Below, in pieces: positions 35,731 to 44,316 of a DNA stretch of 64,000 nt (position 1 is the stretch's first letter; every line of letters begins with the position of its first letter). Origin of the DNA: Hoeflea sp. 108. Its GTDB lineage: Bacteria; Pseudomonadota; Alphaproteobacteria; Rhizobiales; Rhizobiaceae. Below the pieces are notes generated by a model that was not told the origin of the DNA, ran no database searches, and saw nothing but the letters and a program-made list of their open reading frames with translations. The translations under genes and the position numbers were made by a program. The stretch spans positions 4,180,304-4,244,303 of the forward strand of contig NZ_KB890024.1 in NCBI RefSeq assembly GCF_000372965.1, given 5' to 3'.

Positions 35731-36672
35731 ATGCAGAACAGAACGCTCGTCGGCATCCTCTGCCTCTGTCTCGGCGTGCTGGTGTTTTCGATCCAGGATG
35801 CCCTGATCAAAGCTGTCGCCGGCACCTATCCGGTCGGCGAGGCGCTGTTCATCCGCGCCATCGTGGCGCTGCCGATCCTGCTGGTGATCGTCCATCGCGA
35901 TGTCGGCCTTGCAGCCCTTGCCTCGCCCAACTGGCGCTTCCTCGCGACGCGCTCGACAATCCTGTTCGTGTCCTATCTGGCCTACTACCTGGCGATCCCT
36001 GCCCTGCCGATCGCCGCAGCCGCTGCACTGTTCTTCATGGCGCCGCTGCTGATCATGACCATGGCCGGTCCCTATCTCGGCGAGCGCGTGCCGTGGCAAA
36101 GCCTGGCGGCCGGCGCCGTCGGCCTCGTCGGCGTCATAGTCATGGTCAATCCCGGCGCCGGCATCTTCGAGTGGGCAGCGCTGCTGTCGCTGGCTTCGGC
36201 CTGGCTCTACAGCTTCTCGCAGCTGATGGCGCGCAAGATCGGCGTGGTCGAAAGCGCCACAACCATGGCCTTCTACCAGAATGCCGCCTACCTGATCGGC
36301 GGCGTTGCGATCAGCGCGATTTTCGCCGTCACCGGCCTCCAGGGCAACGGCCACCCGAGCCTCGATTTCCTGATGCGGCCATGGCTGTGGCCGACCCTGC
36401 GCGACCTCATGATGATGGGCGCCTGCGGGGTCATCGCCGCCGTCGGCATGGTGCTGCTCGGGCAGGCCTATCGGCTGGCCCCAGCCAACAAGGCCGCGAC
36501 CTTCGAATACAGCGGGTTGCTGTGGGCGCCGCTGTGGGGCTTCCTGTTCTTTGCCGAGATTCCCGGCACGGGCACGCTTGTCGGCGCGCTGCTGATCGTC
36601 GGCGCCGGCATCTTTGCGCTCAATGTCGGCGGAAAGGCGTCTCAGGCAGCGCCGGCGAACGCCACCGACTGA
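35731..36672 (+). CDS. EamA/DMT-family transporter
   Basis: A 313-aa protein with about ten membrane helices and two EamA repeats (SIQDALIKAVAG in the first helix; WAPLWGFLFFAEIPGTGTLVGALLIVGAGIF in the last). The first-helix motif DALIK is common in a branch of DMT exporters close to RhaT/YdcZ relatives; substrate unknown. The 3' end overlaps the convergent response-regulator gene by 31 bases. The start follows the small RNA and its terminator. Confidence 0.8.
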   Translation: MQNRTLVGILCLCLGVLVFSIQDALIKAVAGTYPVGEALFIRAIVALPILLVIVHRDVGLAALASPNWRFLATRSTILFVSYLAYYLAIPALPIAAAAALFFMAPLLIMTMAGPYLGERVPWQSLAAGAVGLVGVIVMVNPGAGIFEWAALLSLASAWLYSFSQLMARKIGVVESATTMAFYQNAAYLIGGVAISAIFAVTGLQGNGHPSLDFLMRPWLWPTLRDLMMMGACGVIAAVGMVLLGQAYRLAPANKAATFEYSGLLWAPLWGFLFFAEIPGTGTLVGALLIVGAGIFALNVGGKASQAAPANATD

Positions 36673-37040
36673 TTCGTGCGCGTGAGCGCCAGCGAGACAC
36701 GGTCGCGGATATCGGCGAGCGTGAATGGCTTCTGCACGACGTCGATGATGATGGCGTCGAGTTCCTCTGCCCGCTCGCGCTGGTCGGCATAGCCGGTCAT
36801 CAGCAGGATCGGCAGGCCGGGGAATGCGTTGGCCGCGGCCTGCGCCATCTCGATGCCGTCCATCTCCGGCATGCGGATGTCGGAGACGACAAGATCGAAA
36901 GCGCCCTGTTCGGCATGGATGCATTCGAGCCCCTGCGCACCGTCGCAGGCGACATCGACTGTGTGGCCGGCGCGCTCAAGCGCGCGGGCTGCAAGGGTGC
37001 GAACGGACTCATCGTCCTCAACGATCAAAAGCTTTGCCAT
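36642..37040 (-). CDS. Single-domain response regulator, CpdR-like
   Basis: A 132-aa receiver domain without an output domain. Acidic residues in VEDDES, the phosphoacceptor Asp in VVSDIRMPEMDG and Lys in VVQKPF are all present. AKLLIVEDDESVRTLAARALERAGH is close to CpdR, the receiver that in Caulobacter and Sinorhizobium controls ClpXP-dependent proteolysis in the cell cycle. The short length and lack of effector support that. It could also be another stand-alone receiver; no kinase is adjacent. Next gene upstream is hpt. Confidence 0.7.
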   Translation of the reverse strand: MAKLLIVEDDESVRTLAARALERAGHTVDVACDGAQGLECIHAEQGAFDLVVSDIRMPEMDGIEMAQAAANAFPGLPILLMTGYADQRERAEELDAIIIDVVQKPFTLADIRDRVSLALTRTNQSVAFAGAA

Positions 37041-37110
37041 GGCGGCGATATTTGCCGCGACAGGTTGACGATTTCTGAAGGCCGGGCGTTTTTTGTCTGC
37101 AGACTCTGGA

Positions 37111-37653
37111 TCAGTCCTCGCCCTTGACGACGCCGACGAAGGGCAATTCGCGGAAGGCGTGCGCGACATCCATGCCGTAACCGACGACAAAATAGTCGGG
37201 GCAATCGAAGCCGACATAATCGGCGTCGAGGTCGGTCTTGCGGCGCATGCGCTTGTCCAGCAGCACGGCGATCGAGCAGCTCTTGGCGCCGCGCGACATC
37301 ATCAGCTCGCGGGCGAACTTCAGCGTCTTGCCCGATTCGAGGATGTCGTCGATGAGCAGCACGTCGCGACCGGCGACCTCGTTGTCGATGTCGCGCAGCA
37401 CGCGGACTTCGCCGCTGGTGGTGCCGGCGCCGTAGCTGGAGATGAAGATGAACTCGACCTCGGGTGACAGGCCGACGTCGTGCATGGCGCGGATCAGGTC
37501 GGCGGCGAAGATGAACGAGCCCTTGAGCACCGAGATAACGAGCAGGTCGGTGTAGTCGTGCGCCGCAATGTCCTTGGCCAGCTCCAGATTGCGCCGTGCA
37601 ATCGCCGAGGCGGAGAACAGCACTTCGATTTCCTTGTCGCGCACAACCGGCAT
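37111..37653 (-). CDS. hpt: Hypoxanthine phosphoribosyltransferase
   Basis: A 180-aa protein of the type-I PRTase fold. It has the PPi loop in ISVLKGSFIFAADL, a flexible loop SSYGAGTTSGEV, the PRPP motif VLLIDDILESGKTL and VGFDCPDYFVVGYGMD at the purine site. It converts hypoxanthine (and often guanine) to IMP or GMP using PRPP. It is transcribed toward the CpdR-like gene, 70 bases away. Confidence 0.92.
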   Translation of the reverse strand: MPVVRDKEIEVLFSASAIARRNLELAKDIAAHDYTDLLVISVLKGSFIFAADLIRAMHDVGLSPEVEFIFISSYGAGTTSGEVRVLRDIDNEVAGRDVLLIDDILESGKTLKFARELMMSRGAKSCSIAVLLDKRMRRKTDLDADYVGFDCPDYFVVGYGMDVAHAFRELPFVGVVKGED

Positions 37654-37662
37654 GACGTCATC

Positions 37663-38301
37663 CTATTCCGAGAAAGCGACCGTGACGGTCTTTATCCCGT
37701 TAATAGGCACGTCGAGCCGGCTGGAAAAGTCCCATCTTGCCCCCGATGCGACGCGGGCGGCGGCTGTCCCCAGCCTGTAGCGTAGGATCTTGCCGTCATT
37801 GGTGGCGACCGAAATGTCGATCGGCGGCAGTTCAGCGGAGCTGGCTCCATCGTTGATGGCAGCGCCGTCAACAAGCAGCAACGGCTTACGGCCGGACGAA
37901 TCGACCCGCGAACTGATCTCGACTATGCGCAGCAAACTGGCCTGCCCCGCAGCAGGAAAGGCCATGGCGCGCAGAGTGGCATGGCCGCCCGACACCCAAA
38001 AAGCCATTGCCGCCAATGAGATGCCGGCGAGCCAGAACGCCGGACCGGCATGTCCGGCACGGACGCGGCCCTGGCCAGGCGACGCGCGCAGCATGTCCAT
38101 GCCGGTCGAAGATGGCGTCGTGTGCACGAAGTCGGCATGGGTTGCGGATGATTCGCCCAATAGCTGGCCCGGCACGATGGTCTCGAAATCGGCGTCGACG
38201 ATATCGGCCGCAGCAGGCCTTGTCGGCTGGGCGGATGTGTCGCGGCCCTCGGCGGCCATGATTTCGCCGGAAACCGGGCGTGCTTTCCGCGCGTCAGCCA
38301 T
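37663..38301 (-). CDS. Conserved rhizobial membrane protein, function unknown
   Basis: A 212-aa protein with a polar, disordered N-terminal half (about 1-90), one membrane helix near residues 92-110 and a C-terminal domain of about 95 residues (LLRIVEISSRV ... WDFSSRLDVPINGIKTVTVAF) likely in the periplasm. No zinc ribbon is present, unlike other proteins that precede ftsE in rhizobia. AAGGGG lies four bases before the ATG. It is ten bases upstream of hpt in the same direction and divergent from ftsE, with a CtrA box in between. Confidence 0.55.
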   Translation of the reverse strand: MADARKARPVSGEIMAAEGRDTSAQPTRPAAADIVDADFETIVPGQLLGESSATHADFVHTTPSSTGMDMLRASPGQGRVRAGHAGPAFWLAGISLAAMAFWVSGGHATLRAMAFPAAGQASLLRIVEISSRVDSSGRKPLLLVDGAAINDGASSAELPPIDISVATNDGKILRYRLGTAAARVASGARWDFSSRLDVPINGIKTVTVAFSE

Positions 38302-38350
38302 CGGACCCCTTAGACATTTCGCCCTGAGGGGGTAAACGGAAATGGTTAAT

Positions 38351-38382
38351 GCTTCGCCACCAGGGTGCTTCGCCACCAGGGT
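38351..38382. repeat. Tandem 16-bp duplication
   Basis: GCTTCGCCACCAGGGT occurs twice in tandem, followed by GCTTCG as the start of a third copy. It lies between the divergent ftsE and 212-aa genes, next to the CtrA box. Confidence 0.8.
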
Positions 38383-38410
38383 GCTTCGCGCCTCGAAACG
38401 GCTGGAGATT

Positions 38411-38426
38411 TTAACCATTCGTTAAC
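38411..38426. promoter_or_regulatory. CtrA-binding site upstream of ftsEX
   Basis: TTAA, seven bases, TTAAC: a perfect match to the CtrA consensus (TTAA-N7-TTAAC). It lies 82 bases before ftsE and 110 bases before the divergent 212-aa gene. CtrA regulates cell division genes in alphaproteobacteria. Binding would link ftsEX to the cell cycle. Confidence 0.65.
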
Positions 38427-38507
38427 CATGCGGACCCATGCTCGTTTCGTAGAAACGGGCAGCGAGGGTCCCGCAAATTCAACGGGATCGAGCAAGGTCT
38501 GCAGCAC

Positions 38508-39167
38508 GTGATCCGCTTCGAAAATGTCGGCCTCAGATATGGAATGGGACCGGAGATCCTGCGTGATGTCTCCTTCCACATTCCCGAGCGCTCGTTCCAG
38601 TTCCTCAGCGGGCCATCAGGCGCCGGCAAGACGACGCTGCTCAGGCTGCTGTTTTTGTCGCTCAAGCCGACGCGCGGGCTGATCAACGTCTTCGGCAAGG
38701 ATCGTTCGCGCATCACCCGCACCGAACTGCCGCTGCTGCGGCGGCGCATCGGCGTGGTGTTCCAGGATTTCCGTCTGCTCGACCACATGACCACCTACGA
38801 GAATGTGGCGCTGCCTTTGCGCGTGCGCGGGCGCGAGGAAGCCAGTTACCGCACCGACGTGGTCGAACTGCTCAAATGGGTCGGGCTCGGCGAGCGCATG
38901 CATGTGCTGCCGCCGGTGCTTTCGGGCGGCGAGAAGCAGCGCGCGGCCATCGCCCGGGCGCTGATCGAGCAGCCCGAAGTCCTGCTTGCCGACGAACCCA
39001 CCGGCAATGTCGATCCGCCGCTGGCGCGCCGCCTGCTCAGGCTGTTCATCGAGCTCAACCGGCTCGGCACGGCCGTCGTGATCGCCACCCACGACCTGGC
39101 CCTGATGGACCAGGTCGATGCCCGGCGCATGATCCTCGCGGGTGGAAGGCTCGACATCTATGACTGA
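38508..39167 (+). CDS. ftsE: Cell division ATP-binding protein FtsE
   Basis: A 219-aa ABC ATPase with Walker A GPSGAGKT (35-42), Q-loop VFQDFRLLD, signature LSGGEKQR and Walker B VLLADEPTGNVD. The sequence IRFENVGLRYGMGPEILRDVSF is typical of FtsE. With FtsX it controls peptidoglycan hydrolases at the septum. GTG start; its end overlaps the ftsX start by eight bases. Confidence 0.93.
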   Translation: MIRFENVGLRYGMGPEILRDVSFHIPERSFQFLSGPSGAGKTTLLRLLFLSLKPTRGLINVFGKDRSRITRTELPLLRRRIGVVFQDFRLLDHMTTYENVALPLRVRGREEASYRTDVVELLKWVGLGERMHVLPPVLSGGEKQRAAIARALIEQPEVLLADEPTGNVDPPLARRLLRLFIELNRLGTAVVIATHDLALMDQVDARRMILAGGRLDIYD

Positions 39168-40173
39168 GCAGCACGCCGCCGATCTCGAACACGATCGGGA
39201 GCCAGAGGAAGACTTCGAAGACGAGTTCGAAGGGCAACCGCAGCCGCGCTTGCGGCGCAAGACCGCCCCCATCGTGCCGTCGCAGAACATTGCCGGGCGC
39301 GCGCTGGTTCTGGTCATCGCCATCATGACCTTCCTGTCCTGCCTGACGCTGGGCGCGGTCACGCTGGTGCGTGACACCGCATCTGTGTGGGAAAACCAGA
39401 TCTCCCGCGAAGCGACGATCCAGATCAAGCCGGTTGACGGCCTCGACATGGAGGCGGCACTCGAGACCGCCGCGCGCATCGCCAGCGAATTCCCCGGCGT
39501 GCGCGGCACCAAGATCGTCGACCGCGATGCCACCGCACGCCTGCTCGAGCCGTGGCTGGGCAAGGGGCTGAACATCGACGAACTGCCCGTGCCGCGGCTG
39601 GTGATCGTCACCATCGACGAGAACAGCCCGCCCGACTTCCAGGCGATGCGCGACGCGATCACGCCCAAGGTGGCGACGGCGACGCTGGACGACCACCGCA
39701 CCTGGGTCGACCGGCTGGTGGCGATGGCGCGCACCACCGTGACCATCGGCACCGGCGTGCTGGTGCTGATGCTGGCGGCAACCGTGCTTTCGGTAGTCTT
39801 TGCCACCCGCGGCGCCATGGCAGGCAACGGCCATATCATCGAGGTGCTGCATTTCGTCGGCGCAGAAGCACGGTTCATCGCCAGCGAGTTCCGCCGCCAC
39901 TTCCTGCTGACCGGCATGAAAGGCGCGGCAGCAGGCGGCCTGGCCGCCGTCATTGTCTTCATCGTCTTTTCATGGTGGTCGTCGCGCAACCTGGCGACGC
40001 CCCAGGCCGACCAGGCGACAGCGCTGTTCGGCAATTTCGCCATCGGCGCCAACGGCTATCTCGGCGTCGTGCTGATCGTCGCCCTGATCGGCGCGCTGAC
40101 GGCCGCAACGTCACATGTCACCGTCGTCACCTATCTCGACGAGATAGACAAGCATCAGCCGGACGGGCTTTAG
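39160..40173 (+). CDS. ftsX: Cell division protein FtsX
   Basis: A 337-aa membrane protein with four helices, a large periplasmic loop between the first two and an acidic cytoplasmic N-terminal tail (residues 1-30, many Glu/Asp). It pairs with FtsE and recruits or activates a septal hydrolase activator. The ATG eight bases inside ftsE is used. Length is typical of alphaproteobacterial FtsX. Confidence 0.9.
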   Translation: MTEQHAADLEHDREPEEDFEDEFEGQPQPRLRRKTAPIVPSQNIAGRALVLVIAIMTFLSCLTLGAVTLVRDTASVWENQISREATIQIKPVDGLDMEAALETAARIASEFPGVRGTKIVDRDATARLLEPWLGKGLNIDELPVPRLVIVTIDENSPPDFQAMRDAITPKVATATLDDHRTWVDRLVAMARTTVTIGTGVLVLMLAATVLSVVFATRGAMAGNGHIIEVLHFVGAEARFIASEFRRHFLLTGMKGAAAGGLAAVIVFIVFSWWSSRNLATPQADQATALFGNFAIGANGYLGVVLIVALIGALTAATSHVTVVTYLDEIDKHQPDGL

Positions 40174-40268
40174 GCAATGCTTGCGTCACACAACATGTCC
40201 AATCGTTACCTAATGTGTATGATACAGCGCTGCAAAAGCCGTATTTCCTGCTTAACCATGGTGACGTG

Positions 40269-40970
40269 ATGGGACAGAACGCGCTCGCCGCATCGGGGAC
40301 GGTTTCAGGAACGAGATTCTACCCAGCCGGGCGCAGCTCGCGCCGGAGAGTGATTTTTTTGCGCCGCACATTGTTCGTCCTTTTGCTTGCGGCTTTTGTC
40401 TTCATCGCCGGCTTTGCACTCTTTGCCACCCATGTCAGCGGCCTGACCACGCCAGCCAACCCGGCCAAGGCCGACGCCATCATCGTGCTGACCGGCGGCC
40501 AGTCGCGCATTGACGCGGCACTCAACCTTCTCAAGACCGGCAAGGGCGAACGCCTGCTGATCAGCGGCGTCCATCCCGCCGCAACGCGCCGCCAGCTGCA
40601 GCTCGCCACCGGAAGCGACAAGGCCCTGTTCAGCCGCGTCGACATCGACAGGGCCGCGCTCGACACCATCGGCAATGCCGAGGAAAGCGCCAAGTGGGTG
40701 GAAAGTCACGACTACGGCCGCGTGATCCTGGTCACCAACAACTACCACATGCCCCGCAGCCTGCTGGAAATGGGGCGCCTGCTGCGCCATGCCACGCTGC
40801 AGCCCTACCCTGTTGTCAATTCCAAGCTCGACGACGGCAGCTGGCTGACCAAGCCGAAAGCCTTCCGCGTGCTGTTCACCGAATACAACAAATACCTGCT
40901 TGCGCTCGCCCGCGGCATCCTGCCGGTGAAGCCGACGGCCGATGGCATTGACGTCGCCACCGCCGATTGA
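40269..40970 (+). CDS. YdcF/SanA-like DUF218 protein
   Basis: A 233-aa protein with a membrane helix near residues 33-55 and a DUF218 domain (ADAIIVLTGGQSRIDAALNLL ... ERLLISGVHP ... VILVTNNYHMPRSLLEMGR). DUF218 proteins such as ElyC and SanA act in envelope biogenesis. The position between ftsX and plsC fits an envelope role. The ATG before GQNALAASG is used; the preceding bases have the half site TTAACC of a CtrA box but no full site. Confidence 0.78.
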   Translation: MGQNALAASGTVSGTRFYPAGRSSRRRVIFLRRTLFVLLLAAFVFIAGFALFATHVSGLTTPANPAKADAIIVLTGGQSRIDAALNLLKTGKGERLLISGVHPAATRRQLQLATGSDKALFSRVDIDRAALDTIGNAEESAKWVESHDYGRVILVTNNYHMPRSLLEMGRLLRHATLQPYPVVNSKLDDGSWLTKPKAFRVLFTEYNKYLLALARGILPVKPTADGIDVATAD

Positions 40971-41080
40971 CCGCCGCCCAACGCAACGGTTTAAGCAGGC
41001 AGCCGGCCAGCAGCCGTTTTCCTTTTTGGACGGCTTGGTGTAACCAACGGGCAAATTCCGTCCTCAGGCGCTCCCAGACA

Positions 41081-41872
41081 ATGCTCTATATCCGTTCGCT
41101 GGCATTCAATTTCGTCTTCTATGTCAGCCTGGTGCTCCAGATGATCCTCTGGACGCCCTACTACTTCCTGTCGCCGCGTCATCGCGCCTGGCTCGTCCCC
41201 AAATTCTGGGCGCGCTCGAGCCTGTGGCTGCAGGAGAAGATCGCCGGCACCAGGAGTGAGGTCACGGGCGTCGAGAACCTGCCGGAAGGCTCGTTCATCC
41301 TGGCGCCCAAGCACCAGTCCTTCTGGGACGCCATCGCCTTCTTCCCCTACCTGCGCGACCCGCTCTACATCCTCAAGCGCGAGCTGATGTGGATCCCGCT
41401 CTTCGGCTGGTACATCGCCAAGATGAACATGATCCCGGTCAATCGCGGCAAGCGTTCGGCGGCCCTCAAGGCTGTGGTCGTTGCGACCCGCAGGGAGATG
41501 CAGAACGACCGCCAGCTGATCATCTATCCCGAGGGCACGCGCCGCGCGCCGGGCGACGAGCCGGCCTACAAATGGGGCATCGCCGAGCTTTACGCCGCCC
41601 TGAACATGCCTGTGGTTCCGGTTGCCCATGTCGCCGGCCTGTACTGGCCGCGGCGCAAGTTCCTGCGCTTTCCCGGCACCATCAAGGCACGCTTCCTGCC
41701 GCCGATCCCGGCGGGCCTGAGCAGGGAAGAATTCATGAAGCGGCTTGTCGAAGACACGGAAGCCGCCTGCGACGCATTCCTGATCGAAGCGGCAACCTCG
41801 GACAATCCGCCGCCAATGCCGCCCACCGCCGTCAAGCGGCTCAAGGAGCTGGGCGTAGAGGTCAAAAGCTAG
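41081..41872 (+). CDS. plsC: 1-acyl-sn-glycerol-3-phosphate acyltransferase
   Basis: A 263-aa protein with an N-terminal membrane helix, the catalytic HX4D motif in KHQSFWD and the substrate-binding motif YPEGTR. It makes phosphatidic acid from lysophosphatidic acid. The ATG before LYIRSLAFN is preferred. It overlaps the coq7 stop by four bases, convergent. Confidence 0.86.
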   Translation: MLYIRSLAFNFVFYVSLVLQMILWTPYYFLSPRHRAWLVPKFWARSSLWLQEKIAGTRSEVTGVENLPEGSFILAPKHQSFWDAIAFFPYLRDPLYILKRELMWIPLFGWYIAKMNMIPVNRGKRSAALKAVVVATRREMQNDRQLIIYPEGTRRAPGDEPAYKWGIAELYAALNMPVVPVAHVAGLYWPRRKFLRFPGTIKARFLPPIPAGLSREEFMKRLVEDTEAACDAFLIEAATSDNPPPMPPTAVKRLKELGVEVKS

Positions 41873-42444
41873 CTGCTGGCCTCAAGCTCGCGCTTCATCC
41901 AGCTGGTATCGCCCCAGGTCGACAGCCAGATCATCAAACTGGTCGCCGCCGCAATCGCACCATAGGCCAGGGCGTAGGGCGGTCCCTTTGACGACCTGCG
42001 CTCGCGCGCGAGGTCCAGATGCGCAAGCTCTTCCTGCTGGATGGACAGGATCGCCACGTGCAGGCCTTCGTCGCGGTCTCGCAGGAAACGAAGCTGCTCT
42101 TCGAGATGCCGATGCACGGTGGCCTCGACAGCTTCCGTGCAGAGCCAGACCATCTGCGGCCCAAGCGCCGCGGTCACCAACCCCAGCACATAGCCGCCAA
42201 GCGACCAGAATTTCATGACGCGGCACGCTTGCGCGCCGCGTGCCGGCATGGCGTCGCTGAATATCCTTTCGTGAAGGATTTCGTCGGCACGCATCTTCTC
42301 AAGTTCCGGCAAGAGCTCGGGAAAGAACCGCCGAGCCATGGCAATCTGCGCGCCATAGATGTTGATCGCCCCGCGCTCACCGGCGTGGTTGACCTTGAGG
42401 ATGCGCTGGATCGTAACCTTGTCAGTACCTGCAGGCAGCAGCAT
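41869..42444 (-). CDS. coq7: Demethoxyubiquinone hydroxylase (COQ7 family)
   Basis: A 191-aa ferritin-like di-iron protein. The metal ligands are in NHAGERGAINIY (Glu), EILHERIF (Glu, His), EAVEATVHRHLEEQL and EELAHLDLA (Glu, His). It hydroxylates 5-demethoxyubiquinol in ubiquinone synthesis; alphaproteobacteria use Coq7 where E. coli uses UbiF. Length is typical of bacterial Coq7. Confidence 0.88.
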   Translation of the reverse strand: MLLPAGTDKVTIQRILKVNHAGERGAINIYGAQIAMARRFFPELLPELEKMRADEILHERIFSDAMPARGAQACRVMKFWSLGGYVLGLVTAALGPQMVWLCTEAVEATVHRHLEEQLRFLRDRDEGLHVAILSIQQEELAHLDLARERRSSKGPPYALAYGAIAAATSLMIWLSTWGDTSWMKRELEASS

Positions 42445-42464
42445 CGATGTCTTTCCAACCGACG

Positions 42465-43562
42465 TTACTTCCTTGATACCACCGATCCTGATGCTGCGAC
42501 ACAGGGCTGGCCAGCGGCCATCCGTCGCTCATGCTCCAGCAGCCAGCGCTTGCGCCACAGGCCGCCGCCATAACCTGTCAGGTCGCCGCTGACGCCAACC
42601 ACGCGATGGCAGGGAATGACGACCGCGATCGGGTTGGCGCCGTTGGCACGACCGACGGCACGCACGGCAGCCGGGTTGCCGATCTCCGCGGCAAGGCCGG
42701 AATAGGTCGCCGAGGCGCCCGCCGGAATGCGGCGCAAGCCATCCCAGACCTGGCGCTCGAAGGCGGTGCCCTGCGGCGCCAGCCGCGTGGCGAATTCTGC
42801 CGAGTTACCGGCGAAGAAAGCACCAAGTTCGGCTTCGATCTGGTCGATCGGCCCTGCCCGCCCGAAGGCGATGGCCGAGCCGGTCGCGGCCTGCAGCTTG
42901 CGCACTTCAGTCGCCAGCGCCTTGCGCTCGAGGAATTCGAGAATGTGCAGCGCATGCTGGTCGGCAATGGCGATCATCGGGCCGATGGGGGTTTCGACCC
43001 AGTCTGCCTTGAGCATGGTCTTGCCGCGCAGCTTGGCCGGCGCCTCGCCGAGCAGGCGGGTCACTGCCGCGCGAAAACCGCTGCCGGATCCGAAACCAGC
43101 CTCGACCTGCGCATCGATGACGCTGTCGCCCGCGGTCAGCCGTTCCGCCGCCTGACCCAACCGGCGCAGCCTGGCCATCTCAAGGAAGCTCATGCCGAAG
43201 CGGCGTTTGAAGGCGCGGCGCACGGTCGATGCATCGAAACCCATGGCCAGAATGTCGGTTTCGAGCCAGCGCCGCTCCGGTTCGCGGTCGAGCGCGTCGA
43301 GAAGCGTGGCAACCAGCGGCTCGGGCGCGCCCGTGCCCATCATCGGCCGGCAGCGCTGGCACGGCCGGAAGCCCGCATGCAGGCATTCGGCCGTAGTGTC
43401 GAAGAAGCGAACGTTCTCGCGCTTGGGTTTGCGGGCGGCACAGGTGAGCCGGCAGAAGATGCCGGTCGACGTCACCCCGACAAAAGCGAGGCCGTCATAG
43501 CCGGGATCGCGTGCGATCAGCGCGTCGTAGAGCGTGTCGTCGGAAGGTCGTTGGAAAAGCAT
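42465..43562 (-). CDS. ada: Bifunctional DNA repair protein and transcription activator Ada
   Basis: A 365-aa protein with all Ada parts. The zinc site has Cys37, Cys41, Cys68 and Cys71 (GIFCRLTC; FRPCQRC); Cys37 is the methylphosphotriester acceptor. An AraC-type helix-turn-helix follows (about 95-180), then the O6-methylguanine methyltransferase domain with the acceptor Cys318 in IPCHRV. It repairs alkylated DNA and, once methylated, activates its regulon. The start is the ATG; a TTG two codons upstream is possible. No other ada regulon gene is adjacent; the AlkA-type gene is at 10 kb. Confidence 0.92.
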   Translation of the reverse strand: MLFQRPSDDTLYDALIARDPGYDGLAFVGVTSTGIFCRLTCAARKPKRENVRFFDTTAECLHAGFRPCQRCRPMMGTGAPEPLVATLLDALDREPERRWLETDILAMGFDASTVRRAFKRRFGMSFLEMARLRRLGQAAERLTAGDSVIDAQVEAGFGSGSGFRAAVTRLLGEAPAKLRGKTMLKADWVETPIGPMIAIADQHALHILEFLERKALATEVRKLQAATGSAIAFGRAGPIDQIEAELGAFFAGNSAEFATRLAPQGTAFERQVWDGLRRIPAGASATYSGLAAEIGNPAAVRAVGRANGANPIAVVIPCHRVVGVSGDLTGYGGGLWRKRWLLEHERRMAAGQPCVAASGSVVSRK

Positions 43563-43639
43563 GGCCAATGCTTAGCGCGAGTCCGCAACGATGTGCCGCC
43601 GAAAAACAGGCGTTGATCTTGCCTCCTGACAAGAGGCCG

Positions 43640-44161
43640 TCATGAGCCGACGCGGCGCGCCACCTCTTCAAGCCAATGGTCGCGGATGCCAAGTGCCTTG
43701 AGATGCTCGACGGCGCTCGACACATAGTCTTCGTTGCGGCCGGACTGGCCGACGGCCCCTGAGACGATTTCGGCAGCATGGGCGGCGTCGAGGTTGCCCG
43801 CATATTGACGGTGCTTGCGATCGGCGATGTAGCAGACGGCAGGCACGCGCGCGCCGTCGCGGTCGAGCTGGATGGTGAACTCGCGCTCGAGATAGACGCT
43901 GGTCACCAGCTCGCGCGCCCTGAGATAGGCAATCACCTCGTCGCGCAGGTCACCGGGCACGCGGAACGCCATGCCGACGCAGGAGCCGCCACGGTCTAGA
44001 CCGAGCACCAGTCCGGGCCGTTGCTCTGTACCGCGATGCACCCAGGAGCGGATGCACAGCGCCCGGCGAAAGCCCATCAGCCGAGCCCGGCGCGTCTCGA
44101 CATGGGCGAAGCCCGGACGCCACATCAGCGAGCCATAGCCAAAAACCCAAAAATCGCCCAT
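43640..44161 (-). CDS. Gamma-glutamylcyclotransferase (ChaC family)
   Basis: A 173-aa protein with the glycine loop VFGYGSLMW at the N-terminus and the likely catalytic Glu in YLEREF. ChaC proteins cut glutathione to 5-oxoproline and Cys-Gly. It may link with the glutathione enzymes elsewhere in the window (GST, GloB). Downstream lies ada in the same direction; upstream is divergent to the DUF2125 gene. Confidence 0.88.
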   Translation of the reverse strand: MGDFWVFGYGSLMWRPGFAHVETRRARLMGFRRALCIRSWVHRGTEQRPGLVLGLDRGGSCVGMAFRVPGDLRDEVIAYLRARELVTSVYLEREFTIQLDRDGARVPAVCYIADRKHRQYAGNLDAAHAAEIVSGAVGQSGRNEDYVSSAVEHLKALGIRDHWLEEVARRVGS

Positions 44162-44316
44162 ATCGCCAAGCCTGTTGGTGGTTCGCGGGTCTCCCGCGTT
44201 ACAGCGACGCGCCTCCTACCGGACACGCAAAAGACGCTGTAACAATCTGAACACGCGCATGAGACCCTCGGAAATCGGTCCGATTTCAGGAACCATGCAC
44301 TAACGAGAGCGTGAGT

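Noticed and set aside
40245..40260. CtrA box before the YdcF gene
   Set aside because: Only one half site (TTAACC) is present at the correct spacing.
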